This document shows, one piece after another, positions 9,654 through 18,618 of a stretch of 64,000 bases of DNA. The stretch is from Undibacter mobilis (GTDB lineage: Bacteria > Pseudomonadota > Alphaproteobacteria > Rhizobiales > Xanthobacteraceae). The DNA is taken from NCBI RefSeq assembly GCF_003367195.1, contig NZ_QRGO01000001.1, positions 854,501 to 918,500 of the forward strand, given 5' to 3'. Made by a program: the position numbers and the translations under genes. Each line of letters opens with the position of its first letter. Positions within the stretch are counted from its first letter, which is position 1. The notes below the pieces were generated by a model. The model worked only from the letters and a program-made list of their open reading frames with translations. It was not told the DNA's origin and did no database searches.

Positions 9654-10058
9654 ATGAGCGTCAAAATCGTCCTTGTCGCCGCCTGCGCCCTTATCGATGC
9701 CGACGGCCGCGTGCTCATCGCACAACGGCCGCCCGGCAAACCGATGGCGGGACTATGGGAGTTTCCCGGTGGCAAGGTCGAAAGCGGCGAGCGGCCTGAA
9801 GTAACGCTGATCCGCGAACTGAAGGAAGAACTGGATATCTCGGTCAAGGAAGACTGTCTCGCGCCGCTGACTTTCGCGAGCCACGCCTATCCGGACTTTC
9901 ACCTGCTGATGCCGCTCTATGTCTGCCGGCGTTGGGAGGGAACGGTCACGGCACTCGAGGGGCAGAATCTCACCTGGGTGCGACCGAACAAACTGCGCGA
10001 CTTCGACATGCCGCCGGCGGATGTGCCGCTGATCGCACATTTGATGGCGCTGATTTAG
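9654..10058 (+). CDS. mutT: Nudix hydrolase, MutT type (8-oxo-dGTP diphosphatase)
   Basis: 134 residues, the usual MutT length. The Nudix box GGKVESGERPEVTLIRELKEELDI spans 39-62 with the REXXEE core. The N-terminal VAACALIDADGRVLIAQRPPGKPMAGLWEFPGG is typical of MutT that removes 8-oxo-dGTP from the nucleotide pool. It lies 94 bases after argJ in the same direction, an arrangement I recall from related genomes. Substrate is inferred from family. Confidence 0.9.
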   Translation: MSVKIVLVAACALIDADGRVLIAQRPPGKPMAGLWEFPGGKVESGERPEVTLIRELKEELDISVKEDCLAPLTFASHAYPDFHLLMPLYVCRRWEGTVTALEGQNLTWVRPNKLRDFDMPPADVPLIAHLMALI

Positions 10059-10100
10059 CAACCGACCAAGGGCCGAGAACCGGCCAAAGGGGTTAGTGCG

Positions 10101-10280
10101 ATGCGTACGGCACAAGAGCATAGAACATTGCTCGGCTTCATTCGCGACGAGAACGGCGCCACCGCGATCGAATATTCGCTGATCGCCGCCGGTATCGCCA
10201 GCGCCATCGTCGCAGCCGTGAGTGGCCTCGGCACGTCCGTGAACGGCGTCTGGGAAAAAGTCGGCAACGCGTTCAACTAG
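10101..10280 (+). CDS. Flp/Fap-type IVb pilin, small orphan
   Basis: A 59-residue protein reading MRTAQEHRTLLGFIRDENGA, then TAIEYSLIAAGIASAIVAAV. The ENGATAIEYSLIAAGI motif is the hallmark of Flp pilins: prepilin peptidase cuts after the glycine and the E+5/Y+6 pair assembles the fibre. AAAGGGG lies about eight bases before the ATG. No cpa/tad assembly genes are in the window, so it must rely on a distant locus or be a solitary copy. Confidence 0.88.
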   Translation: MRTAQEHRTLLGFIRDENGATAIEYSLIAAGIASAIVAAVSGLGTSVNGVWEKVGNAFN

Positions 10281-10298
10281 CCGCGTTGGCCGCGGCGA

Positions 10299-11186
10299 TT
10301 ACGACTCACCGGGCTTCTCGCCGGCCGGAATTTCCTGCGTTCCCAATGCGTCCGCCAGACGCCGCCGTGCCGAACCCGGTTTCAGCGGCTTCTGCTGACT
10401 TTCATGTGGCGTCCAGCCGGACAGCCACACGATCTCGAATGTCGCACGCAAGCGTCCATCGCCGTCGGCAAAGCGTTCCGCATAAATTTCCATCATTCGC
10501 CGCAACGTCGCGCGCCTGAGCGGCGCGCGACGCCGCTCCACCAGAATATTGGTTGCGCCCATGGCGCGCAGATCGCGCATCAGCGCGATCGGCGACTCGT
10601 AGCGAACGGTGACCCGGTCGGAATCGATCACCGGAAGCGCAAAGCCGGCGCGCTGCATGAGCGAGCCGAGATCGCGGATATCGGCGAAGGGCGCGACGCG
10701 CGGCGACAGCCCGCCTTCCACCTCGCTTTCGGCCTGCGCGAATGCGGCGCGCAATTCATTCAGAGTGTCGCCGCCGATCATCGCGGCGAGCAGCAAACCG
10801 TCGGGCTTGAGCGCGCGGCGAACCTGGACCAGCGCGCCCGGCAGGTCGTTGACGAATTGCAGCGCCAATCCCGAGACGACAAGATCGAGCGCAGCCGCGT
10901 CGAACGGTTTCGCCTGCTCGTCCGTCAGCACCTCCAGATCACCCGCACTGATGATCGAGGCCCGCTCCAGAGACTTGACCTTGCCGCTTTCGGCGAACGC
11001 GGCGCGCAGCGCATCGGTCGGTGTATCGAGGTCGGCGGCGCGCTCGAAGCTGCGCAACACCACCGAAAGCCGCTCTGCCAATTCTTCGGCAACGCGGTCG
11101 AGCAGGAAGGTCGCCGGACCCAGCGCCATGGCGCGCGCGCGGCGGCGGCTCAACAAATCCCGATCAAATATCGTCGGTCCAGACAT
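10299..11186 (-). CDS. SAM-dependent methyltransferase-fold protein, NDUFAF5/BioC-like
   Basis: 295 residues. The N-terminus IFDRDLLSRRRARAMA followed by FLLDRVAEELAERL is the pattern of the alphaproteobacterial relatives of mitochondrial NDUFAF5, a complex I assembly factor that hydroxylates an arginine. The fold has a degenerate SAM motif, then DLVVSGLALQFVNDLPGALVQVRRALKPDGLLLAAMIGGDTLNELR. BioC is the alternative, but no biotin genes are nearby. Divergent from comF. Complex I role is by family analogy only. Confidence 0.7.
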   Translation of the reverse strand: MSGPTIFDRDLLSRRRARAMALGPATFLLDRVAEELAERLSVVLRSFERAADLDTPTDALRAAFAESGKVKSLERASIISAGDLEVLTDEQAKPFDAAALDLVVSGLALQFVNDLPGALVQVRRALKPDGLLLAAMIGGDTLNELRAAFAQAESEVEGGLSPRVAPFADIRDLGSLMQRAGFALPVIDSDRVTVRYESPIALMRDLRAMGATNILVERRRAPLRRATLRRMMEIYAERFADGDGRLRATFEIVWLSGWTPHESQQKPLKPGSARRRLADALGTQEIPAGEKPGES

Positions 11187-11202
11187 CGGTGCTCATGTTG
11201 AA

Positions 11203-11291
11203 CGTCCCCTGCCCCGCTTGCAGGGGAGGGACAGGGAGGGGCTATCACACCAATGCCACCACCCCAACCCTCCCCCAAAAGCGGGGGAGGG
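11203..11291. repeat. GC-rich palindromic element between divergent genes
   Basis: Two hairpins: CCCCTGC (11206-11212) with GCAGGGG (11220-11226), and CCCTCCCCC (11268-11276) with GGGGGAGGG (11283-11291). A related CCCTCCCC/GGGGAGGG hairpin follows lysC, so this is a small dispersed family. Confidence 0.65.
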
Positions 11292-11344
11292 AGTAGGCTG
11301 AGCGCGCGGATCGTCTGTCCCGCGCTCGCTCCTTTGGCGCCGAC

Positions 11345-12133
11345 ATGGAAACTGAAACGACTGCAGCCCCGTTGCTCGCCCGTGTCGGCGGTACATTCCG
11401 CGGCCTGTTCCGCTTTGCGCTCGACGCCGCCCTGCCCCAGCTCTGCCCGTCCTGCCGCGAGCCGCTGGGCGATGGCGCCGGGCTTTGTGCCTCGTGCTGG
11501 TCGAAACTGTCGCCCATCGAGAAGCCCTATTGCGCGCGGCTCGGCATCCCATTCGTCTACGATCCCGGTCCCGGCCTCCTGTCCATGGAGGCGATGGCCA
11601 ATCCGCCGGCCTACGACCGCGCCCGCGCCGCCGTGCGCTATGACGAGATCGCCCGGGCGCTGGTGCTGGCGTTCAAATTCGGCGACCGCATGGACCTCGC
11701 GCCGATGATGGGGCGCTGGATGGCGCGCGCCGGCCACGAACTGCTGCCCGAGGCCGATGCGCTCATTCCGGTGCCCTTGCACTGGCGCCGATTATGGTCC
11801 CGCCGTTTCAACCAGGCGGCCGCGTTGTCGAAGGCCATTTCGGAAACCTCCGGGGTGCCGGTGCTGTTCGACACGCTGCGCCGCGTACGGGCAACGCCGC
11901 AGCAGATCGGCCTGTCGAAAACACAGCGTGCCGACAACGTTCAGGGGGCATTCCGGGTGCCGTGGGAGCGCAAGGCCACCATCGCCGGCCGCCGCGTCAT
12001 CCTAATCGACGACGTGTTGACCTCCGGGGCGACCGTCGATACTTGCGCCCGGGCGTTGCTCAAGGCCGGTGCGAAACAGGTGGATGTGCTTGTTTTCGCA
12101 CGGGTTGTCGCCGCCGGGCGCGTCCCCATATAA
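11345..12133 (+). CDS. comF: ComF-family phosphoribosyltransferase-like protein
   Basis: 262 residues. The N-terminal zinc-finger-like part has LCPSCREPLGDGAGLCASCW. The C-terminal PRTase domain ends with VILIDDVLTSGATVDTCARAL, the PRPP-binding loop. In Gram-negatives ComF homologues (GntX/YhgH) are linked to DNA uptake or use of DNA as nutrient, but the biochemical role is not settled. Followed after 26 bases by grxC in the same direction, probably one operon. Confidence 0.85.
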   Translation: METETTAAPLLARVGGTFRGLFRFALDAALPQLCPSCREPLGDGAGLCASCWSKLSPIEKPYCARLGIPFVYDPGPGLLSMEAMANPPAYDRARAAVRYDEIARALVLAFKFGDRMDLAPMMGRWMARAGHELLPEADALIPVPLHWRRLWSRRFNQAAALSKAISETSGVPVLFDTLRRVRATPQQIGLSKTQRADNVQGAFRVPWERKATIAGRRVILIDDVLTSGATVDTCARALLKAGAKQVDVLVFARVVAAGRVPI

Positions 12134-12159
12134 AAGGGACAAGAACCTGGACGCGACCG

Positions 12160-12429
12160 ATGCAACCTGTCGACATCTACACCACCGGCTGGTGCCCCTA
12201 CTGCCATGCGGCCAAGGCGCTGTTGAAGCGCAAAGGCGTTGCCTATAACGAGATCGACGCCTCGGCGCGCGGCGTGCGCGAGGCCATGATCCAGCGCGCC
12301 AATGGACGAATGACCGTGCCTCAGATCTTCATCGGCCAGACCCATGTCGGCGGCAGCGACGACCTGCACGCGCTGGAATATGCCGGCAAGCTCGACGCCC
12401 TGCTCGCCGGTGAAGGAAGCGCGGCATGA
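12160..12429 (+). CDS. grxC: Glutaredoxin 3
   Basis: 89 residues, the class-I dithiol glutaredoxin size. Active site CPYC in TTGWCPYCHAAKALL, cis-proline in TVPQIFIG and GSH-binding GGSDDLHAL are present. It reduces protein disulfides with glutathione in the cytosol. The start is the ATG at 12160; the frame itself extends much further upstream in the shadow of comF. Its stop overlaps the next start as ATGA. Confidence 0.93.
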   Translation: MQPVDIYTTGWCPYCHAAKALLKRKGVAYNEIDASARGVREAMIQRANGRMTVPQIFIGQTHVGGSDDLHALEYAGKLDALLAGEGSAA

Positions 12430-13307
12430 CGTCCGCTCCGTCGACATTCAAAGCCGGCCTCATCCAGATGCGCACGGGCATAACGCCCGCGGCCAATATC
12501 GAGACCGCAGCGCGGCTCATTGCCGAAGCGAAGGCGGCCGGCGCCGACTACGTGCAGACCCCCGAGATGACGAACGTGATGGACGTCAATCGCGAGCGGC
12601 TGTTCCAGAATATCCGCGAGGAAGACAGCGATCCGTCGCTCGCCGCCTTCCGCGAACTGGCGAAGAAACATGGCATCTACGTTCATGTCGGCTCGCTGGC
12701 GATCAAGCTGCTGCCGGACCGCGCCGCCAATCGCGGCTTCCTCATCGATCCGCAGGGCGAGATCGTCGCGCGCTACGACAAGATCCACATGTTCGACGTC
12801 GATCTGGCCAACGGCGAAAGCTATCGCGAGTCGCACACCTATCGCCCCGGCGATATCGCCATCACCGCCGACCTGCCCTGGGGCCACCTCGGACTGACTA
12901 TTTGCTACGACCTGCGTTTTCCGGCGCTCTATCGCGCGCTGGCAGAGGCCGGCGCGACGATGCTCGCCATTCCCTCGGCCTTCACCCGGCAGACCGGCGA
13001 GGCGCACTGGAATGTGCTGATGCGCGCCCGCGCCATCGAGACCGGCTGCTTCGTGCTGGCGGCGGCGCAGGGCGGCAAACACGAGAACGGCCGCGAGACC
13101 TTTGGCCATTCGATCGTTGTCGATCCGTGGGGCCGCGTTCTCGCCGAAGGCGGCACCGAGCCCGGCGTCATCATGGCCGAGATTGAGCCGGCGCTGGTGA
13201 GCGACGCGCGTTCGCGCGTGCCGTCGCTCGACCATGGCCGGCGCTTCGAAGTCGCCGAGCCGCTCGCAGAGCCGGCGCACTTGCACTTGGTTCGGGGCAA
13301 GGAATGA
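12426..13307 (+). CDS. Carbon-nitrogen hydrolase (Nit2-like omega-amidase family)
   Basis: 293 residues of the nitrilase superfamily. The catalytic triad is readable as Glu47 (TPEM), Lys119 (YDKIHMFD) and Cys160 (LTICYDLRFP). Nit1/Nit2-like proteins hydrolyse alpha-ketoglutaramate or deaminated glutathione; the latter fits its coupling to a glutaredoxin gene. Both ends overlap neighbours by ATGA. The exact substrate is inferred. Confidence 0.88.
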   Translation: MTSAPSTFKAGLIQMRTGITPAANIETAARLIAEAKAAGADYVQTPEMTNVMDVNRERLFQNIREEDSDPSLAAFRELAKKHGIYVHVGSLAIKLLPDRAANRGFLIDPQGEIVARYDKIHMFDVDLANGESYRESHTYRPGDIAITADLPWGHLGLTICYDLRFPALYRALAEAGATMLAIPSAFTRQTGEAHWNVLMRARAIETGCFVLAAAQGGKHENGRETFGHSIVVDPWGRVLAEGGTEPGVIMAEIEPALVSDARSRVPSLDHGRRFEVAEPLAEPAHLHLVRGKE

Positions 13308-13765
13308 TCAAGTACGCGCTGGCCTGCGATAAGGGCCACACCTTCGAAAGCTGGTTCGCCGACAGCGCCGCCTATGACAAGCAGGCCAAGCGCGGTCTTG
13401 TCACGTGCCCGGTTTGCAACTCGGCCAAGGTCGAGAAAGCGATCATGGCGCCGCGCCTGTCCGGCACGCGCAAGCGCGCCAAGACGCACGATATCGAGAC
13501 ACCAGCGCCGGACAAGGCTCCGGTGGCGATGATGTCGCCGATTGAGATGGAGCTGCGCACAAAACTCAAGGAATTGCGCGAGCACATCACGAAGAATGCC
13601 GACAATGTCGGCGAGAAATTCCCGGAAGAAGCCCGCAAGATGCATTACGGCGAGACCGAGCACCGCTCGATCTACGGCGTGGCCTCGTTCGACGACGCCA
13701 AGGAACTCGCCGAAGAAGGCATCGACGTGCATCCGATCCCGGCGCTGCCGGACGAGCGAAATTAG
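13304..13765 (+). CDS. DUF1178 family protein
   Basis: 153 residues. It starts MIKYALACDKGHTFESWF and has CxxGH and CPVC pairs, suggesting a small metal site, then a charged helical middle and a C-terminus with EEGIDVHPIPALP. Matches the DUF1178 pattern well known in alphaproteobacteria beside the nitrilase gene. Function unknown. Last gene of the comF-grxC-nitrilase run, coupled by ATGA. Confidence 0.85.
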   Translation: MIKYALACDKGHTFESWFADSAAYDKQAKRGLVTCPVCNSAKVEKAIMAPRLSGTRKRAKTHDIETPAPDKAPVAMMSPIEMELRTKLKELREHITKNADNVGEKFPEEARKMHYGETEHRSIYGVASFDDAKELAEEGIDVHPIPALPDERN

Positions 13766-13924
13766 CACCTCGCCCTTTCCGCAATATGTGGCTCGCACGC
13801 TCGGATCAGGGGCGCGGGCAAGGCGCAACCTGGACCGCAATTTATGATTGATTATTTAAATTAAGCAATCCAAGATTGTCATCGCGTCCCGGGGGAATGT
13901 TCAACATTGTCCCGGAGTGAAGTC

Positions 13925-14884
13925 ATGACCGACATCCAAAAGGTTTTCGAGAAGCACAAAGAGCACCTGCTATCCCTGCAAGGCTGCACCGCAGTTGCCA
14001 TTGCTCTCAAAAAGTCCGGCAGTCAGAAATCAAAGACACCGGCCATTGTCGTCTTCGTCGCGCAGAAACGTCGCGATCTCCCGGCCGATCAACGCGTGCC
14101 GGCGACCCTCGACGGCATTCCGACCGATGTCGTCGAGCGGAAATTCGGCATTGCGCTGACCGCCACCGACCCGTTTGCCCGCCATCCGCGCCTGTTCAGC
14201 GGCATCTCGGTCACGCCGCGCAGCGCGGCGGAGGTCTGGGGAACGATCGGTTGCATCATTCAGACCAACGGCAACGGTGCCAACATCGCGCCAGGCAACT
14301 ATCTGCTCACGAACCAGCACGTGCTGAAATGGGCAGATCCCACTCATCCTGACTTCGACAATGCCCGCATCATCCAGCCTGGCAACGCCGACTCTCCGGC
14401 GCCGATCAATTACGACTGCGGTGACTTTGTCGCCGGCATACGCGATGCCAGTAACGACTGCGCCATTGCAACAATCGACCCGATACGTGGGTGGCGCAAT
14501 GAAGTGCCCAACCATCCGCGACATCCGGGGCGGCGCGACCTACAGGGCGTTGCGGTCGCGCGGCTGGAGGACGAGGTTTATAAATTCGGCGCATCGACGC
14601 TGAACACGCGCGGGCGCATCATTGCGACCCACTTCCATTCCGACAATAGGCTCATCCGCAATGCGCTCTATATCGAGCACGAAGAGCACAAGCCTTGGGT
14701 CGCGGAAGGCGATTCGGGATCGGTCGCAATTCTGTACGAACGCGATCTGGTGGTCGGCTTGAACTTCGCCGGAGACGAAAAAACCGCCCTTCCTGATGGC
14801 GGCTACCGGGCGGGCTTTGCCTACGACATTCAGGGCCAGATGAACAACTTCGGCAACAATGTCATGCTGGCGCCGAATCCATAA
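13925..14884 (+). CDS. Trypsin-fold serine peptidase, possibly Nal1-like, orphan
   Basis: 319 residues from ATG 13925, which has GGAG seven bases upstream; a TTG at 13907 is less likely. Residues 1-70 (HLLSLQGCTAVAIALKK, then TPAIVVFVAQKRRDLP and GIPTDVVERKFG) look like the N-terminal domain seen in bacterial Nal1-like S1 peptidases. A plausible triad is His132 (LLTNQHV), Asp178 (NDCAIATID) and Ser264 (EGDSGSVAIL). No signal peptide, so cytosolic. It stands alone after an AT-rich leader (13838-13876). Target unknown; activity is inferred from the triad. Confidence 0.75.
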   Translation: MTDIQKVFEKHKEHLLSLQGCTAVAIALKKSGSQKSKTPAIVVFVAQKRRDLPADQRVPATLDGIPTDVVERKFGIALTATDPFARHPRLFSGISVTPRSAAEVWGTIGCIIQTNGNGANIAPGNYLLTNQHVLKWADPTHPDFDNARIIQPGNADSPAPINYDCGDFVAGIRDASNDCAIATIDPIRGWRNEVPNHPRHPGRRDLQGVAVARLEDEVYKFGASTLNTRGRIIATHFHSDNRLIRNALYIEHEEHKPWVAEGDSGSVAILYERDLVVGLNFAGDEKTALPDGGYRAGFAYDIQGQMNNFGNNVMLAPNP

Positions 14885-14909
14885 CGCCTTCGACGCGGCG
14901 TCGCGACGA

Positions 14910-15797
14910 TCAATGTGCCCAGATCAGCAGCGCGACGCCGCCAATGATCATGGCGATACCGATGACTTCGCGCAGAGACGTCTTCTGCTTGAAGGCGAAC
15001 TTCGAAACGCCCTGCGCGAACAGCACTTCGATCAGTGCCAACGTGCGCACGCTGGCGGCCGCGGCGATCGAGAAGCCGAGGAACCAGAACTGCGAGGCGA
15101 AGGCGCCCATGAATCCGGCAAACATCGACGGCCGCCAGGCCCGGAAAATGGCCCGCAACACGGCGGGCTCACGCAACAGCAAATAGCCCGACAGCAGCGC
15201 CGCCTGAATGACGAGGCTGACCGCCAGCGTGAATGTCGATGCCAGCACGAACTGGTCGGGAATGTTCAGCGACAAAATGGCGCCGCGAAAGCCGATGGCC
15301 GACAGGCCGAACAGGCCGCCGGCGACGATGCCTTTTACCGCAGGCCTCAGGCCATTGGCTTTGGCTGCGCCGGGCTTCATCGCCACGATGACGACGCCGG
15401 CCGTGGCGACGACAATGGCCAGCGCCAGCATCGGCGTCAGCCTGTCGCCGAGCAGAACGAGGCCGAACACCGCGGTCTGCACCGGCTCGGTCTTGATGTA
15501 GGCGGTCGTGACGACGAATGAGGAATCGCTCATCGCCGCCAGCATCAGCGCCGTCGCCACGATCTGGCCGACAATGCCGATCGCAATCCAGGGCCAGTAC
15601 TCCAGCGACGGCGTCGGCAGGCCGCTAGCGGTGACGATGCACACGCCGGCGAGAAAGATCAGCGCGAAGGGAAAGCCGAACAGGAAGCGCACATGCGTCG
15701 CGCCGACGGTGCCGAGCGTCACGGTCAATTCGCGCTGCATGGCATTGCGCGCGGTTTGCGCCGCCGCGGCGATGATGGTGAAGACGGCCCAGAGCAT
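14910..15797 (-). CDS. EamA/DMT-family transporter
   Basis: 295 residues with about ten hydrophobic segments in two repeats, the EamA layout. The N-terminal half has FLFGFPFALIFLAGVCI and YIKTEPVQTAVFGLVLLGDRL; the C-terminal half has a matching ALIEVLFAQGVSKF. Such drug/metabolite transporters export amino acids or other small metabolites. It converges with the peptidase gene. Substrate unknown. Confidence 0.85.
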   Translation of the reverse strand: MLWAVFTIIAAAAQTARNAMQRELTVTLGTVGATHVRFLFGFPFALIFLAGVCIVTASGLPTPSLEYWPWIAIGIVGQIVATALMLAAMSDSSFVVTTAYIKTEPVQTAVFGLVLLGDRLTPMLALAIVVATAGVVIVAMKPGAAKANGLRPAVKGIVAGGLFGLSAIGFRGAILSLNIPDQFVLASTFTLAVSLVIQAALLSGYLLLREPAVLRAIFRAWRPSMFAGFMGAFASQFWFLGFSIAAAASVRTLALIEVLFAQGVSKFAFKQKTSLREVIGIAMIIGGVALLIWAH

Positions 15798-15852
15798 GCG
15801 TATTACCCGCTGTCATCCGCGGGCTTGACCCGCGCCTCCAAAACGAACCGGA

Positions 15853-16194
15853 CTAAGACGCCGCCGGCTCGAACGGGTTGTCTGCAAACTCGGTAACTTT
15901 GCCGGCCTCGTTGTCGACCAGAGCCAGAAGGTCGAAGTAACGAATCCGCGCCGCGCCACCGGTGCGCTGGATCACCGACTGCTGCCATTCCGCATTGTGC
16001 GCGCGTTTGGCCGCCTCGACCGATGGCCAGATATAGACGCCGGCGGTTGTCTTGCCGGTCTCGTCGATGAGGAAGTGCTTGCGGCGCAGCTCGGCATTGG
16101 CCTGCCATTTGGCGAAGACCTTGCGAGCGTCGTCCATCACCTGCTCGCGCCCCCATCCCGCCGGCGTATCGAACTCGACCAGTTCGAGAATCAT
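15853..16194 (-). CDS. Small conserved protein coupled to ubiG, monooxygenase-like fold possible
   Basis: 113 residues from ATG 16194 ([14 protein letters not shown]). The frame extends to 16374, but the internal ATG overlaps the ubiG stop as ATGA, so translation is probably coupled. The mix of strands and helices ([28 protein letters not shown]) resembles a dimeric ferredoxin-like fold such as YdhR-type monooxygenases. That resemblance is weak. No catalytic motif seen. Confidence 0.7.
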   Translation of the reverse strand: MILELVEFDTPAGWGREQVMDDARKVFAKWQANAELRRKHFLIDETGKTTAGVYIWPSVEAAKRAHNAEWQQSVIQRTGGAARIRYFDLLALVDNEAGKVTEFADNPFEPAAS

Positions 16195-16961
16195 GCATCC
16201 GCTCCTGACGAAACCCGCTTCGTGCCCACCAGCATGTAATTGACGTCCATGTCGGACGACAACTGCCAGCGATCGGCGAGCGGGTTGAAGATCACACCAC
16301 GCTCGGCAATGACATCGAGACCGGCGCCTTCGATGGCGCGCTCGAACTCGGCCGGCGTGACGAATTTGTCCCACTGGTGCGTGCCGCGCGGCACCCAGCG
16401 CAGCACGTATTCGGCGCCGACAATGGCCAGCGCGAAACTCTTGAGCGTGCGGTTGAGCGTCGCCGCGATCATCAGCCCGCCCGGCTTCACCATGCCCGCG
16501 CAGGTCGCGACGAATTCCGGCACATCGACGACATGCTCGACCACCTCCATCGCCAGCACCACGTCGAAGCGCTCGCCGGCCTCGGCCAGCACCTCGGCGG
16601 TCTCGGCGCGGTAGTCGATCTCGAGCGCCTCATCCTCGGCATGGGCGCGCGCGACCGCGATATTCTCCTCGGCCGGGTCGACACCGACCATCCCGGCGCC
16701 AAGACGGGTCAGAGGCTCGGACAGAATGCCGGCGCCACAGCCGATATCGAGAATGCGCAAGCCGGCGAGGCAATCGAGCTTCGATGGATCGCGCCCGAAA
16801 TGCGCGGCCACTTGGTCGCGGATATAGCCGATCCGCACCGGATTGAGCTTGTGCAGCGGCGCCATCGGGCCGCGCGGGTCCCACCAGCGGGCCGCCAGCC
16901 GGCCGAAGCGCTCGACCTCGGCCTCGTCGATCGATGAGCCGCGGCTCTTTGTGTTCACCAT
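16191..16961 (-). CDS. ubiG: Ubiquinone biosynthesis O-methyltransferase
   Basis: 256 residues from ATG 16961, preceded by AAGGA; the frame runs on to 17024 without support. UbiG performs both O-methylations of ubiquinone synthesis at the membrane. Seen: the family opening [29 protein letters not shown] motif [24 protein letters not shown], and [18 protein letters not shown]. Divergent from lysC, a common alphaproteobacterial arrangement. Overlaps the small downstream gene. Confidence 0.95.
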   Translation of the reverse strand: MVNTKSRGSSIDEAEVERFGRLAARWWDPRGPMAPLHKLNPVRIGYIRDQVAAHFGRDPSKLDCLAGLRILDIGCGAGILSEPLTRLGAGMVGVDPAEENIAVARAHAEDEALEIDYRAETAEVLAEAGERFDVVLAMEVVEHVVDVPEFVATCAGMVKPGGLMIAATLNRTLKSFALAIVGAEYVLRWVPRGTHQWDKFVTPAEFERAIEGAGLDVIAERGVIFNPLADRWQLSSDMDVNYMLVGTKRVSSGADA

Positions 16962-17134
16962 CCGGTCCTTCTTTCGCTCGCCGGTAGCCCGGTCGGATGG
17001 CCCGGTCGGTTGCAGGCCGCCCACCCCTTCTGTATACGCGCCTTCCGAAACGAAAGGCAGGCACTGCCGCTTGTTAGCCCATTTTGGCGCCTGCCGCGAA
17101 TGTCGGATTATTAGGTCTCGGGTTCCTGAACGTC

Positions 17135-18388
17135 ATGCCTCGCCTCGTCATGAAATTCGGCGGCACCTCCGTCGCCGATCTCGACCGCATCCGTAACGTC
17201 GCCCGCCACGTCAAACGCGAGGTGGACGCCGGCTATGACGTCGCGGTCATCGTCTCGGCGATGTCGGGCGTGACCAATCAGCTGGTCGCCTGGTGCAGGG
17301 ACGCCGCGCCGCTGCACGACACCCGCGAATACGACGCCGTGGTGGCGACCGGCGAACAGGTCACCGCCGGCCTCCTCGCCATCGTGCTCGAAGGCATGGG
17401 CGTCAATGCCCGCTCGTGGCAGGGCTGGCAGTTGCCGATCCTGACCTCGAATGTCCACGGCTCGGCCCGTATCGAAAGCGTCAATGGTGACGAACTGATC
17501 AAGCGCTTCGGCGAGATGAAGCAGGTTGCCGTCATCGCCGGCTTCCAGGGCATGCACGAGGGCACCCGGCGCATCACCACGCTCGGCCGCGGCGGCTCGG
17601 ACACATCGGCCGTGGCGGTTGCCGCCGCAATCGGCGCTGAACGCTGTGACATCTACACCGACGTCGACGGCGTCTACACGACCGACCCGCGCGTCGATCC
17701 CAGCGCGCGCCGGCTCGACAAGATCGCGTTCGAGGAAATGCTGGAAATGGCCTCCCTCGGCGCCAAGGTCATGCAGGTGCGCTCGATCGAGCTCGGCATG
17801 CTGCATAAGGTGCGCATCTTCGTGCGCTCGAGCTTCGTCAAGCCGGAAGACATCGACCCCAAGGCCAAGTTCGTTGGCACGCTTATCTGCGACGAGAGTG
17901 AGATCATGGAACAGCAAACCGTCACCGGCATCGCGTTCTCCAAGGACGAGGCGCAAATCTCGATCCGCCGCGTGCAGGACAAACCCGGCATCGCCGCCGC
18001 GATCTTCGGCCCGCTGGCCGACGCCAGCATCAATGTCGACATGATCGTGCAGAACATCTCGCCGGACGGCTCGACCACGGACCTCACCTTCACCGTGCCG
18101 TCATCCGACTACGAGCGCGCCCGCGTCACCATCGAGAAGGCCAAGACCCAGATCGGCTATGAGCGCCTCGACGGCGCCACCGACGTCGCCAAGGTCTCGG
18201 TCATCGGCATCGGCATGCGCAGCCATGCCGGCGTCGCGGCCTCGGCCTTCAAGGCGCTGGCGCAGGAGAAGATCAACATCCTCGCCATCACCACCTCGGA
18301 GATCAAATTCTCCGTCCTGATCAACGCCAGCCAGACCGACCAGGCCGTCCGCACCCTGCACAAGCTGTTCGGGCTGGATAAGGGCTAA
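17135..18388 (+). CDS. lysC: Aspartokinase
   Basis: 417 residues from ATG 17135 (MPRLVMKFGGTSVADLDRIRN). Catalyses ATP-dependent phosphorylation of aspartate, the first step to lysine, threonine and methionine. The kinase domain shows KFGGTSV, TTLGRGGSDTSAVA and EMLEMASLGAKVMQ. Two ACT domains follow (TGIAFSKDEAQISI, and VSVIGIGMRSHAGVAASAF) for feedback control. An internal in-frame ATG at 17906 could make a separate beta chain. Divergent from ubiG. Confidence 0.96.
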   Translation: MPRLVMKFGGTSVADLDRIRNVARHVKREVDAGYDVAVIVSAMSGVTNQLVAWCRDAAPLHDTREYDAVVATGEQVTAGLLAIVLEGMGVNARSWQGWQLPILTSNVHGSARIESVNGDELIKRFGEMKQVAVIAGFQGMHEGTRRITTLGRGGSDTSAVAVAAAIGAERCDIYTDVDGVYTTDPRVDPSARRLDKIAFEEMLEMASLGAKVMQVRSIELGMLHKVRIFVRSSFVKPEDIDPKAKFVGTLICDESEIMEQQTVTGIAFSKDEAQISIRRVQDKPGIAAAIFGPLADASINVDMIVQNISPDGSTTDLTFTVPSSDYERARVTIEKAKTQIGYERLDGATDVAKVSVIGIGMRSHAGVAASAFKALAQEKINILAITTSEIKFSVLINASQTDQAVRTLHKLFGLDKG

Positions 18389-18395
18389 TTCTTCC

Positions 18396-18445
18396 CTTCA
18401 CCCTCCCTTTATCTTCCATGCCCTCCCCTTGCGGGGAGGGTGAAG
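18396..18445. repeat. Nested palindrome after lysC
   Basis: CTTCACCCTCCC (18396-18407) pairs with GGGAGGGTGAAG (18434-18445), or CCCTCCCC (18421-18428) with GGGGAGGG (18433-18440). These are mutually exclusive stems of the same family as the element at 11203. It may end lysC transcription, but it has no T-run. Confidence 0.65.
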
Positions 18446-18618
18446 AAGCGGCTGGGCACTTTCCGGCCCTTTTCCTTGCCCCCCTCCACCCCCAGCGGCT
18501 ATAGCCCTCCCCATATGTGAACTGAGGGCGGGCCGGGGCCGTCAGGCCGCGATTCGTGCATAATCGAGCCGCAATCGAGGTCCAGACCTCGGTTTCAGGG
18601 CTGAAAAGGGCTTCTTCA

